Assembly: GCF_009729075.1 (NCBI RefSeq) | Contig: NZ_VTGY01000011.1 | Location: 62,001 to 126,000 of the forward strand | Source: Mycolicibacterium sp. CBMA 226 | Lineage (GTDB): Bacteria > Actinomycetota > Actinomycetes > Mycobacteriales > Mycobacteriaceae | Reading direction: 5' to 3' | Length of the DNA: 64,000 nucleotides | Shown: one piece after another, positions 31,729-40,010 of the stretch | How positions within the stretch are numbered: position 1 is the first letter of the stretch | Layout: every line of letters starts with the position of its first letter | Translations under genes and position numbers: made by a program | Notes under the pieces: generated by a model | The model's input: the letters and a program-made list of their open reading frames with translations, nothing else | What the model was told of the DNA's origin: nothing | Databases searched by the model: none

Positions 31729-32747
31729 CAGCCGACGGTGTCGATGCCGCCCTGCAGCAGGCGCGGCTGTACCTCGACGTCGACAACCATCAGCGCGCCC
31801 GCGAGGTGCTGGCCGACGCGCTGTCGAAGGCGCCCGATGATCCGGCGCTACTCACCTACGATGCCCAGGCTGCCATCGGACTGGGCGACTACATCGGCGC
31901 CGAGCGCAGGATCTATGCCGCGCTGAAATCGACTCCTGACAACGAGCACGCGATTCGCTTGTACGCGTTGGCGCTTCGCGGGCAGGGGCGGCTGCACGAG
32001 GCGAAGTGGATGGCGTGGCGAGCGGTGTGCGTCGACCCGAACGAGTATCGAACCCATTTGTTGTATGCCCAGATCTTGTCGGACGAAGGCTGGCTGGATC
32101 GGGCACTGGCCGAGGTGACCGAAGCGATCCGTCTGGAACCGTCAGATCCTGATCTATTTGTCCTGCGGGGCAACATCTTTCGGAAGTTGAGTCGGACTGT
32201 CGAATCGGATGCCGACTACACGGCCGCGCTTCGCCTGCAACCCGACCACGCCGTAGCGACGCACAACCTGGCGGTCAACCGCATGGCTCGGGGACGGCTC
32301 TTGGGTGCGCTGCGCGGTTTCCTCGGGGCGGGCACGCTGGACCCCGCCCTTGGCGGTCTGGCGCGCAACAACATCGGACTCGTGCTGTCCAGGTGGCTCC
32401 GCTGGTGCAGCGTCGGAGTTCTGGCTCTGTTGTGGTTGCTGCTCGTCACGGCGGCTCCGGGCAACACTTTGGGAGTGGGGCCGCGGCTTGCCATCGCACT
32501 GGTGACGGTGGGCCTGGGGGCCGCCCTGGGAAAGCTGGTGTTCGCCGTCGGGCGCCGCACCTTCATATCGGTCCTCAAGAGCCGCCCGCTGCTGGCCATC
32601 CGCCTTTTCACGATCGCTGTGGCGCTGGTGCTCGGGACGCTCACGGCCGTGAGTCCGCGTCAGCTGGAGGTGGTGCAGGTGGGCGCTCCGATGCTGCTCA
32701 TCTTCAGCCTGGTACTGCTCTGGGTGGGCCGCTTCACCCGGCAGTAG
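31725..32747 (+). CDS. Membrane-anchored tetratricopeptide-repeat protein
   Basis: A 340-residue protein starting at GTG within the stop of the AAA gene (GTGA). Residues about 5-205 are TPR helices (YLDVDNHQRAREVLADALSKAP, LRGQGRLHEAKWMAWRAV, LRGNIFRKLSRTVESDADYT). Residues about 215-340 hold four membrane helices in two hairpins (LALLWLLLVTAA, LAIALVTVGLGAALGKLVF, AIRLFTIAVALVLG, MLLIFSLVLLWVG). TPR proteins are scaffolds, so it may tether the AAA ATPase to the membrane; that is inference. No named family was recognised. Confidence 0.75.
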   Translation: MTADGVDAALQQARLYLDVDNHQRAREVLADALSKAPDDPALLTYDAQAAIGLGDYIGAERRIYAALKSTPDNEHAIRLYALALRGQGRLHEAKWMAWRAVCVDPNEYRTHLLYAQILSDEGWLDRALAEVTEAIRLEPSDPDLFVLRGNIFRKLSRTVESDADYTAALRLQPDHAVATHNLAVNRMARGRLLGALRGFLGAGTLDPALGGLARNNIGLVLSRWLRWCSVGVLALLWLLLVTAAPGNTLGVGPRLAIALVTVGLGAALGKLVFAVGRRTFISVLKSRPLLAIRLFTIAVALVLGTLTAVSPRQLEVVQVGAPMLLIFSLVLLWVGRFTRQ

Positions 32748-32771
32748 GCCGGTTCGGCGATCCCGACTCGT

Positions 32772-33410
32772 CTATTGGCCTGCCAGATCAGCGGCGTCGC
32801 GTGCGACTGTGACGGCGCGGTAGCCGGATGTCAGGAGTTCTGCCATCCGCTCCTCGAGTTCGGCCGAAGCGTCGTCGGCGGCGATGGTCGACAAGTACAT
32901 CGCCGCTCCCGCGGCCATGATCAGCACTGCGCGCGCGTCCAATTCGGCGCGGCGCCGCTCCTCGTCCGTCTTGGCGCCGACGTCGTCGGCGAACAGTCCC
33001 ACCGCCGGACCGGTGAACCGGTTCCACAGCGAGCGTCCCACTTCAGGGTCTTCGACCAGGGCCAGGGTCAGGTCGGCCGCCGTGGCTTTCATTTCCGGGC
33101 GGTTGAACAGCTCGCGGCTGCCCCGGACGACGAAATCGATCCAGCCGTAGACGTCGGTGCCGGCAAACGGCGTGAGGTCGGGTGTCAGGCCCATGACGGC
33201 ATCGATGACCAGCGCCGCCTTGGACGGCCAGCGCCGGGTCAGGCTCGCGCGGGTGACGCCGGAGCGCTGCGCGACAGACCGCATGCTCAATTGCTGAAAC
33301 CCGGCTTCCGACAGCAATTCTCGGGTCGCAGCGAGTACGCGGTCGTCGATACTCTCGTCGCGCGGCCGCCCAGGGCCTGACTGACTGCTCACGCGTCCAT
33401 CATCTCGCAT
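32772..33410 (-). CDS. TetR-family transcriptional regulator
   Basis: A 212-residue repressor-type regulator. After a short basic lead-in (GPGRPRDESIDDRVL) the helix-turn-helix is at about 30-65 (GFQQLSMRSVAQRSGVTRASLTRRWPSKAALV). The C-terminal half is the variable ligand-binding domain. ATG 33410 is chosen because GGAG stands five bases upstream. The gene is divergent from an ene-reductase gene with an 8-bp inverted repeat between them, so it probably controls that gene and itself. Confidence 0.88.
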   Translation of the reverse strand: MRDDGRVSSQSGPGRPRDESIDDRVLAATRELLSEAGFQQLSMRSVAQRSGVTRASLTRRWPSKAALVIDAVMGLTPDLTPFAGTDVYGWIDFVVRGSRELFNRPEMKATAADLTLALVEDPEVGRSLWNRFTGPAVGLFADDVGAKTDEERRRAELDARAVLIMAAGAAMYLSTIAADDASAELEERMAELLTSGYRAVTVARDAADLAGQ

Positions 33411-33489
33411 CCGCTCCGGAGGCGTTTCGAACTGCCCCGATCCCGAGCGCCGGTGCGTGCGGACGATGCCGGCATTGACGCCAACCGGC

Positions 33490-33516
33490 AATTAGTGTAC
33501 CACTGGATCACTAATT
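33490..33516. promoter_or_regulatory. Probable TetR operator palindrome
   Basis: AATTAGTG (33490-33497) and CACTAATT (33509-33516) are a perfect inverted repeat with an 11-base spacer that itself contains CCACTGG. It lies between the divergent TetR and ene-reductase genes, in one of the few AT-rich stretches here. Confidence 0.65.
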
Positions 33517-33648
33517 AAGAAGGTTGCCGGCGGTCGACCTGTTCAGGATTCCGCCCGGCACAGCCGCCCGACATGACGCGAATCCGTGACGACGTGAGTT
33601 CGAAAGGCGTTGTCGCATAGAGACTTACCGAAGGGAAACGCTGAGACC

Positions 33649-34863
33649 ATGACCACCGACGCGACGTCGACCGCGCCCGGGGCCGCAGTGCCCGATCCGT
33701 TCCAACCGGCCAAACTGGGTCCGGTGACGTTGCGGAACCGGGTTATCAAGGCCGCGACGTTCGAGGCGGCCACCCCGAACGCGCTGGTCACCGATGATCT
33801 GATCCGGTATCACCAGTTGCCCGCCGCGGGCGGGGTCGGCATGACGACCGTCGCGTATTGTGCGGTGTCCCCGGGTGGGCGTACCGATGGCTGGCAGTTG
33901 TGGATGCGACCCGAAGCGATTCCGGGACTACAACGGCTGACCGAGACGATTCACGGTGAGGGCGCGGCGATCAGCGCGCAGATCGGGCACGCCGGGCCGG
34001 TCGCGAACGCCCGCACCAATAAGGCCACCGCGCTGGCGCCGGTGCGGTTGTTCAACCCACTGTCGATGCGCTTCGCCCGCAAGGCCACCCGTGCCGACAT
34101 CGATGCGGTGATGGCCGCCCACGCGAACGCCGCGAGGTTGGCGATCGAGGCCGGATTCGATGCCGTCGAAGTTCACCTGGGCCACAACTACTTCGCGTCT
34201 TCGTTCCTGTCCCCGTTGATCAACAAGCGCCGCGACGAGTTCGGTGGGTCGCTGGCCAACCGCGCCAAGGTCGCCCGCGGCACGGTGCAGGCCGTGCGGG
34301 ACGCCGTCGGTGATCAGATCGCGGTGATCGCCAAACTCAACATGAGCGACGGGGTCCGCGGTGGCATCCCGGTGGAGGAATCACTGCAGACCGCCAAATG
34401 GCTCGAAGAAGACGGCGCGCTGGACGCACTGGAGCTGACGGCCGGCAGCTCGCTGGTGAACCCCATGTACCTGTTCCGCGGGGACGCCCCCGTCAAAGAA
34501 TTCGCGGCGAACTTCAAGGCCCCGATCAGCTGGGGTATCCGGATGAGCGGGCACAAGTTCTTCCGCCAGTACCCCTACCAGGAGGCCTACCTGCTCGAGC
34601 AGGCCCGCCAGTTCCGCGCCGAGCTGACGATGCCGCTGATCCTGCTCGGCGGCATCACCAACCGCGACACGATGGACCTGGCCATGGCTGAAGGGTTCGA
34701 CTTCGTCGCCATGGGCCGCGCCCTGCTCGCCGAACCCGACCTACTCAACCGGATCCAGGCCGACCGCACCGTGAAATCGGGCTGCACACACTGCAATCTG
34801 TGCATGCCCACCATCTACAGCCACACCCACTGTGTGGTGACCGGCAAGCCGGACTCCGTCTGA
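33649..34863 (+). CDS. NADH:flavin oxidoreductase, old yellow enzyme family
   Basis: A 404-residue FMN TIM-barrel protein expected to reduce activated C=C bonds. It begins PFQPAKLGPVTLRNRVIKA, has QIGHAGP and the active-site region EVHLGHNYFASSFLSPLINKR. Near the C-terminus SGCTHCNLCMPTIYSHTHC gives a CxxCxxC...C pattern like the 4Fe-4S motif of 2,4-dienoyl-CoA reductase-type members, but the protein ends about 15 residues later and lacks their flavodoxin/FAD domains. AAGGG stands upstream of the ATG. The downstream SDR gene may be cotranscribed. Confidence 0.85.
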   Translation: MTTDATSTAPGAAVPDPFQPAKLGPVTLRNRVIKAATFEAATPNALVTDDLIRYHQLPAAGGVGMTTVAYCAVSPGGRTDGWQLWMRPEAIPGLQRLTETIHGEGAAISAQIGHAGPVANARTNKATALAPVRLFNPLSMRFARKATRADIDAVMAAHANAARLAIEAGFDAVEVHLGHNYFASSFLSPLINKRRDEFGGSLANRAKVARGTVQAVRDAVGDQIAVIAKLNMSDGVRGGIPVEESLQTAKWLEEDGALDALELTAGSSLVNPMYLFRGDAPVKEFAANFKAPISWGIRMSGHKFFRQYPYQEAYLLEQARQFRAELTMPLILLGGITNRDTMDLAMAEGFDFVAMGRALLAEPDLLNRIQADRTVKSGCTHCNLCMPTIYSHTHCVVTGKPDSV

Positions 34864-34909
34864 CGCGGGCCAGTCCACAGAATTTTCGATTATTGCGATA
34901 GGAGTTTGT

Positions 34910-35746
34910 ATGGGTGACTTCGACGGCCTCGTTGCGCTGATCACCGGTGGGGCCCGCGGAATGGGCCGGTCGCACGCTGTGGCGCTCGCGGAAGCCGGCG
35001 CGGATATCGCCATCTGCGATCGCTGCGAGGATCATGACGAGATCAGGTACCCCCTCGCGACGGAGGACGATCTGGCGACCACTGCCGAGATGGTCCGGGC
35101 AACCGGAAGGCGTTGTCTCACAGCGAAATTATCGACCAGTGACCGTGCGGCCCTGGAACGCTTCGTGGCTGAGGTCGAGACAGAATTCGGTCGGCTCGAC
35201 ATCGCCGTCACCAACGCCGGCGTCAGTGCCATCGGCTTGCTGCCGGACGTGCCCTCGGCGCAGTGGGACGAGGTTATCGGCTCCAACCTGACGGGCACGT
35301 TCAACACGATCGCGGCAGTCGCGCCCGGGATGAAAGAGCGCGGGTACGGACGGATCGTCACGGTGTCCTCGATGCTCGGGCGGAGCGGAAACTTCGGACA
35401 GGCTGCGTACGCCGCCTCCAAGTGGGGCGTCATCGGGCTGACGAAAGTGGCGGCGCACGATCTCGGTGGGTTCGGGATCACCGTCAATGCCGTCGCACCC
35501 GGAAACGTCGAAACCCCCATGACTTTCAATGATGCGCTGTTCGGAACCATGCGCCCGGATTTGGAGCACCCGACACTCGCTGACGTGGAATCGGTTTTCG
35601 CGTCTTTGCATCTGCAGCCGGTGGCGTTCCTGAAGGCGGCGGAAATCACCCGCGCGGTCATGTTTTTGGCGCACCGGGACAGTGCGCACATCACGGGCAC
35701 CGTCCTTCCCGTCGATGCCGGTGCAACGGCCCGGTTGGGTAGCTGA
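34910..35746 (+). CDS. SDR oxidoreductase, probably mycofactocin-coupled type
   Basis: A 278-residue short-chain dehydrogenase. NAD motif TGGARGMGRSH is at residues 12-22, NAG at about 96-98 region, catalytic Ser in VSSMLGRSG and Tyr-xxx-Lys in YAASKWG. After the second strand there is an insert (ICDRCEDHDEIRYPLATEDDL) of the kind typical of SDRs with non-exchangeable NAD that pass electrons to mycofactocin; this subfamily assignment is by recognition only. AGGAG precedes the ATG. It likely follows the ene-reductase in a steroid or terpenoid-type catabolic unit; the substrate is unknown. Confidence 0.85.
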   Translation: MGDFDGLVALITGGARGMGRSHAVALAEAGADIAICDRCEDHDEIRYPLATEDDLATTAEMVRATGRRCLTAKLSTSDRAALERFVAEVETEFGRLDIAVTNAGVSAIGLLPDVPSAQWDEVIGSNLTGTFNTIAAVAPGMKERGYGRIVTVSSMLGRSGNFGQAAYAASKWGVIGLTKVAAHDLGGFGITVNAVAPGNVETPMTFNDALFGTMRPDLEHPTLADVESVFASLHLQPVAFLKAAEITRAVMFLAHRDSAHITGTVLPVDAGATARLGS

Positions 35747-35805
35747 GGGCAACTGTGTAGTCAACGTCACTCGCACTTCAAAACAGTGCAATGTACGGTT
35801 TTAGT

Positions 35806-37182
35806 ATGAAGTGGATCAGCGTGATGCTGGCGTCGGCTGTCGTGATGGGTTTGGCCGGCTGCGGCACGAAACCAGAGTCGGCCAAGGAGGAACCGGCGAA
35901 GCAGTCACAGGCTTGGGACCGCAGCTTCTACTGGGGTACCGCGACTGCGGGATATCAAGTGGAAGGTGACGCGCCCGACAGCAACTGGCGCCGGTACGTC
36001 GACCGGACGGCCGGCAAGCCGCAAGCCGATCCGTTCGGGGCGGTCGAGCCGTACAAGCAGGCCGACGACTTCCGGCACCGCTACCGCGAGGACATCGCCA
36101 ACGCACATGCCATGGGCGTCAACACCTTCCGGCTCGGCATCGAATGGGCACGGGTGATGCCCGCACCGGGCAAGTGGGACGACAAGGAACTGGCCTTCTA
36201 CGACGACGTCGTCGCGACGCTGCGCGCGAACGGCATGACACCGATGATCACGCTGATGCACTGGGTCTACCCCGGCTGGATCGCTGATCGCGGTGGGTTC
36301 CTCAACAACGTCGCGGCGTTCGATGACTTCGCCACGGCGATCACCAAACGCTATGCGGGACAGGGCGTGCTGTGGGTCAGCATCAACGAGCCGCTCGCCT
36401 TCGGCGCCATGGAGGTACGCACCGGCGCCATCAAACCTGACCAGTTCGCGACCTTCCTCGACCGGGTTGCGGACGCGCACCGCGCCGTCTACCGTGCCGC
36501 CCACGATGCCGACCCGAACGCGAAGGTCACCACCAACGAGGCATACATACCGCCGGAAGTGTTGGCGCAGTTCGCCGGTTTCGGCGTGAAGGGCATCGAG
36601 GGGTCGTTCTTCGACCGGGTGAAGGACACCCTCGACTACCTCGGGTTCGACTATTACACCGGAACGGCCAAGGACAATCCGGCCGCGGGCCAGAGCATGG
36701 CGGAGCGGTGGAACATCAAGTTGCAGCCTGAGGACATCTACTACGTGGCACGCCACTACGCCCAGCGCTACCCGGGGTTGCCGATCTACGTCGTGGAGAA
36801 CGGCATGGTCACCGACAACGGCAAGCCCCGGGCCGACGGTGTGACCCGCTCGCAGTACCTCAGTGACACCGTCTTCTGGCTGCAGCGTGCGAAGGCCGAC
36901 GGCATTCCGATCATCGGCTACAACTACTGGTCCCTTGTCGACAACTACGAGTGGGGCAGCTACCGGCCCCGGTTCGGCCTGTATTCGGTTGACGCCGTGG
37001 GTGATCCAGCGCTACGCCGGGTCCCGACCGACGCCGTGCCGACCTACACGCAGATCACCCGCGACGGAGGTACCCCGCCCGGATACCGGCCGGTGATCCC
37101 TGCGGCACACTGCTCGTCGACCGTCGGGCCGGACAGCTGCGCGCCGCTGGACGTGAACGGACCGCTGGCTCCGCTGAAGTAG
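35806..37182 (+). CDS. Glycoside hydrolase family 1 lipoprotein
   Basis: A 458-residue beta-glycosidase-type enzyme with a lipoprotein signal (lipobox LAGC, Cys at residue 19), so probably anchored on the outer face of the cytoplasmic membrane. GH1 features are present: FYWGTATAGYQVEG near the mature N-terminus, acid/base Glu in SINEPLAFG, nucleophile Glu in IYVVENGMV, and NYWSLVDNYEW near the end. The C-terminus has an extra tail with two Cys (HCSSTVGPDSC). A TACGGT box ends six bases before ATG 35806, suggesting a leaderless mRNA. GH1 enzymes are usually cytoplasmic in bacteria. Confidence 0.88.
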   Translation: MKWISVMLASAVVMGLAGCGTKPESAKEEPAKQSQAWDRSFYWGTATAGYQVEGDAPDSNWRRYVDRTAGKPQADPFGAVEPYKQADDFRHRYREDIANAHAMGVNTFRLGIEWARVMPAPGKWDDKELAFYDDVVATLRANGMTPMITLMHWVYPGWIADRGGFLNNVAAFDDFATAITKRYAGQGVLWVSINEPLAFGAMEVRTGAIKPDQFATFLDRVADAHRAVYRAAHDADPNAKVTTNEAYIPPEVLAQFAGFGVKGIEGSFFDRVKDTLDYLGFDYYTGTAKDNPAAGQSMAERWNIKLQPEDIYYVARHYAQRYPGLPIYVVENGMVTDNGKPRADGVTRSQYLSDTVFWLQRAKADGIPIIGYNYWSLVDNYEWGSYRPRFGLYSVDAVGDPALRRVPTDAVPTYTQITRDGGTPPGYRPVIPAAHCSSTVGPDSCAPLDVNGPLAPLK

Positions 37183-37292
37183 GGCGGCCACGTCTGTGAG
37201 TGCTGTGCAGTTGAAGCGGCGCGCCTGCCCGACCAAGTGACCACATGGTAATATCTGTCGGGTCCGGTGAGAGCACCGGCTGGGAGGTAGCC

Positions 37293-38126
37293 ATGTCCAT
37301 TCGCAATGCCATCCTGGATCTCATCCAGCGCAGAACGCTGCTGCCTGAACGGCTCGATGCCGCACTGGCTGGTCCGGGCCGCGATGTCAGGGATCTGACC
37401 GTCGTCGTCACGGGTGCGTCGGCCGGCATCGGCCGCGAGGCGGTCACCCAGCTGAGTGCCCGCGGCGCCACCGTCATCGCCGTCGCCCGCCGTGCCGACG
37501 AGCTCAGGACCCTGGCTGACGAGACCGGATGTCGTTGGTACACCTGCGATCTGAGTGACCAGGAGGCCACCGCACGGCTGCTCGGGGACCTCACGTCCGA
37601 ACGGGTGGAAGTATTGGTGAACAACGCCGGGCACTCGATCCGGCGCAGCATCGTCGATGCCACCGACCGGCTGCACGACTACCAGCGCACGATGTCGCTC
37701 AACTACCTGGCCGCCGTCCAGCTGAGTCTCGGCCTGTTGCCCGGCATGATCGAGCGGGGCCGCGGCCACATCATCAACGTCTGCACCTGGGGCCTGCACG
37801 CCAACACGTTTCCGCGCTTCTCCGCGTATGCCGCGTCGAAGAGTGCGCTCGCGATCTTCGGCCGCAGCCTCAACGCCGAGCGTCCCCACCCCGGCATCAG
37901 CGCCACCAACGTCTATTTCCCTCTGGTCCGCACCGAAATGATCGCTCCGACAGCTGAATACGAGGGCGCCGCAGCGCTGTCGCCGGAGGAGGCCGGACGC
38001 TGGATCGTGCGGGCGGTCACCCATCAACCGGTGGAGGTCAGCCCAGCGGTATTGCGCGCGGTGCTGCCGACGATCGACCTCATCTCCCCCGCGGCGGCGG
38101 ATCGGGCGATCGCGGCCATCACCTAA
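37293..38126 (+). CDS. SDR-family oxidoreductase
   Basis: A 277-residue short-chain dehydrogenase with an N-terminal extension of about 40 residues before the cofactor motif TGASAGIGRE. NNAGHS and YAASKSA (catalytic Tyr/Lys) are present; the catalytic Ser position appears as INVCTWG, where Cys-Thr replaces the common Ser-Ser. Such members occur in mycobacterial lipid metabolism clusters. GGGAGGT stands three bases before ATG 37293, a somewhat short spacing. The next gene starts 32 bases later on the same strand. Confidence 0.82.
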   Translation: MSIRNAILDLIQRRTLLPERLDAALAGPGRDVRDLTVVVTGASAGIGREAVTQLSARGATVIAVARRADELRTLADETGCRWYTCDLSDQEATARLLGDLTSERVEVLVNNAGHSIRRSIVDATDRLHDYQRTMSLNYLAAVQLSLGLLPGMIERGRGHIINVCTWGLHANTFPRFSAYAASKSALAIFGRSLNAERPHPGISATNVYFPLVRTEMIAPTAEYEGAAALSPEEAGRWIVRAVTHQPVEVSPAVLRAVLPTIDLISPAAADRAIAAIT

Positions 38127-38158
38127 CCTGCTTCGGCGCAACCCAGGCGAAGGACCCC

Positions 38159-39214
38159 ATGAAGAATCACGTGATCTCACGTGCGCTGTCGCGCGCCGTC
38201 ATCGACGGCATCCTGCCGCTGGTTGACAGCCGCCTGCCGGCGTCACGCCGACCGTTCGACGCCCCCGAGATTCTCAAGCCCCATCATGTCTCGAGGGATT
38301 GGGGCGTAACACATTTCGGCGTTTTCCTGCCGGATTTGCCGGAGCCGTACCGCTACCTCAACACGATGACACTACTGGGCGCCTCGGGTACCGAGCTGTT
38401 CGACCTCGACCACCTGGCGGCGCCTGATGCGCGGGATACCACCACGGTCTTCTCGTCGACCGCGCATGCCGGCCAGCGCTTCTACCGGGCGTACGACATG
38501 CACACGGACTGCTGGTTCACCGCAGACGCCAGCCGGCTGCGCTGGGCCGAGGATCTGGCCATCAACGTGGCGCTGCCGCACGTCGTCGTCCGTGGCCGCT
38601 ATCCACAGTTCGACGTTGACCTGAAACTGGATGTCACCGAACAGGTTTCGTATTTCGTGAAGTCACCGATCTACGACCACCTGAGCCTGCTCGCGCCGTA
38701 CACCGGTACCGTCGACGGCGTGCCGGTAAGTGGACTGGGCACCTTCGAATACGCGAGAATCCGTACCCACCAAGCACTTACACGCCGGCCCATACCCACC
38801 CGGCTCAAGCTGCCGCTGGACTTCTTCACCTACCAGATCATCAACCTCGACGAGCGAACCCAGGTGTTGCTGACCGACGTCCGGGCCCGTGGCCGGACCG
38901 CCTGCAAGCTGGCCCACGTCCGGGTTCTCGGTGGAGAGACCGAGGTGTACTCCGAAGTCCACTTCGCGGTCACCGAATACGGTGAGCCCCTGGTCGACGA
39001 CCGCGGCAACGCGATGCGCCGCCCCCGCAAGTTCAAATGGTCGGTTCGCGACGACGGTGATGAGGTGCTCGCCCTTGTGGGCACCGTCGACTCGCCGTGG
39101 CGCCTCGGGCATGGGCCGGGATACGTCGCGGCGTACTCCTATACCGGTACCTGGGGTACCGGATCCGTCTCGGGCAGCGCATATCTGGAGTGGATCGACG
39201 TTCAGCCGGACTGA
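38159..39214 (+). CDS. Conserved protein of unknown function (possibly DUF6670-like)
   Basis: A 351-residue protein without signal peptide or membrane helix. It opens with a helical segment (ISRALSRAVIDGILPLVDSRLP) and continues with many short beta strands (WGVTHFGVFLPDLPEPYRYLNTM, HTDCWFTADASRLRW, FEYARIRTH), suggesting a two-half lipocalin or AttH-like beta fold that binds a lipid or steroid; this is inference. No catalytic motif is recognised. AAGGA precedes the ATG. Pairing with the SDR upstream suggests the two act on the same substrate. Confidence 0.7.
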   Translation: MKNHVISRALSRAVIDGILPLVDSRLPASRRPFDAPEILKPHHVSRDWGVTHFGVFLPDLPEPYRYLNTMTLLGASGTELFDLDHLAAPDARDTTTVFSSTAHAGQRFYRAYDMHTDCWFTADASRLRWAEDLAINVALPHVVVRGRYPQFDVDLKLDVTEQVSYFVKSPIYDHLSLLAPYTGTVDGVPVSGLGTFEYARIRTHQALTRRPIPTRLKLPLDFFTYQIINLDERTQVLLTDVRARGRTACKLAHVRVLGGETEVYSEVHFAVTEYGEPLVDDRGNAMRRPRKFKWSVRDDGDEVLALVGTVDSPWRLGHGPGYVAAYSYTGTWGTGSVSGSAYLEWIDVQPD

Positions 39215-39285
39215 ATCCGTCAGTTCGTCCCAGGCATCGGTCAACTCCGGGACTGAGGGGCCGTCCGGCTGACTAGGCTGTGCCG

Positions 39286-39933
39286 ATGACCACGCGCCCC
39301 GTCAGCGGCAGAACCGGCACCAAAGGTGTGCCGCGCGGTGAGCGCGAGCAGCTGATCGTGGAGGCCGCGATCGCCGAATTCAGCCGGGCGACGTACGCCG
39401 GCGCGTCGCTGGCAGCCATCGCCGCACAGGCCGATGTCTCCAAGACCCTGATCATCAGCTACTTCGGGTCCAAAGAAGCTGTGTATGCCGCGTGCGTCAC
39501 CAAGATCGGAACCCAGATCGAACAGGCGGTCGCCGCCGCGCTGAACTCGCCTGATCACCTGGCCGGGGCCGGCGCCGCGGCCGGCGAGCCGGTGCTGGCC
39601 GCGATCTTCACAACATTCGAAGGGCATCCCGGCGACTGGCATGTGCTGTTCGACCGGTCGGTGCCCAATGGCCCCGCGCGGGATGCCGCGCGCGAGCAAC
39701 GCACGATCTTGCGTCAGCAGGCGTTCGCCGGGGTGTCGCGGTCGCTCGGCGGTGTCGGCCTGACGGATCCGGTCGATCTGGTCGCCGCCACCGGCGTGTG
39801 GGAGCACATGGTGTCGGCCCTGATGCTGTTCTGGCGCAACCACCCGGAAGAGTCCGCCGCCGCAATGGTGGCCCGCGCGCACCGCGTCTTGGCCGCGATG
39901 GCCGGGCAGACGTTGGACGGCGCGTCGGGCTAG
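39286..39933 (+). CDS. TetR-family transcriptional regulator
   Basis: A 215-residue regulator. The helix-turn-helix spans about 20-65 (REQLIVEAAIAEFSRATYAGASLAAIAAQADVSKTLIISYFGSKEAVY, in parts), with the family hallmark YFGSKE. The ligand domain is Ala-rich and helical. ATG 39286 follows a TAGGCT box by six bases, a leaderless arrangement. The target is unknown; the neighbouring SDR pair upstream is the obvious candidate. Confidence 0.88.
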   Translation: MTTRPVSGRTGTKGVPRGEREQLIVEAAIAEFSRATYAGASLAAIAAQADVSKTLIISYFGSKEAVYAACVTKIGTQIEQAVAAALNSPDHLAGAGAAAGEPVLAAIFTTFEGHPGDWHVLFDRSVPNGPARDAAREQRTILRQQAFAGVSRSLGGVGLTDPVDLVAATGVWEHMVSALMLFWRNHPEESAAAMVARAHRVLAAMAGQTLDGASG

Positions 39934-40010
39934 TCGGCGAGGCGTCCGTCGATACCGTCTGCCAGCAGTCTGCGGGGCGGCTCGGTTCCGTCGAGGATGC
40001 ACGGGCCATT

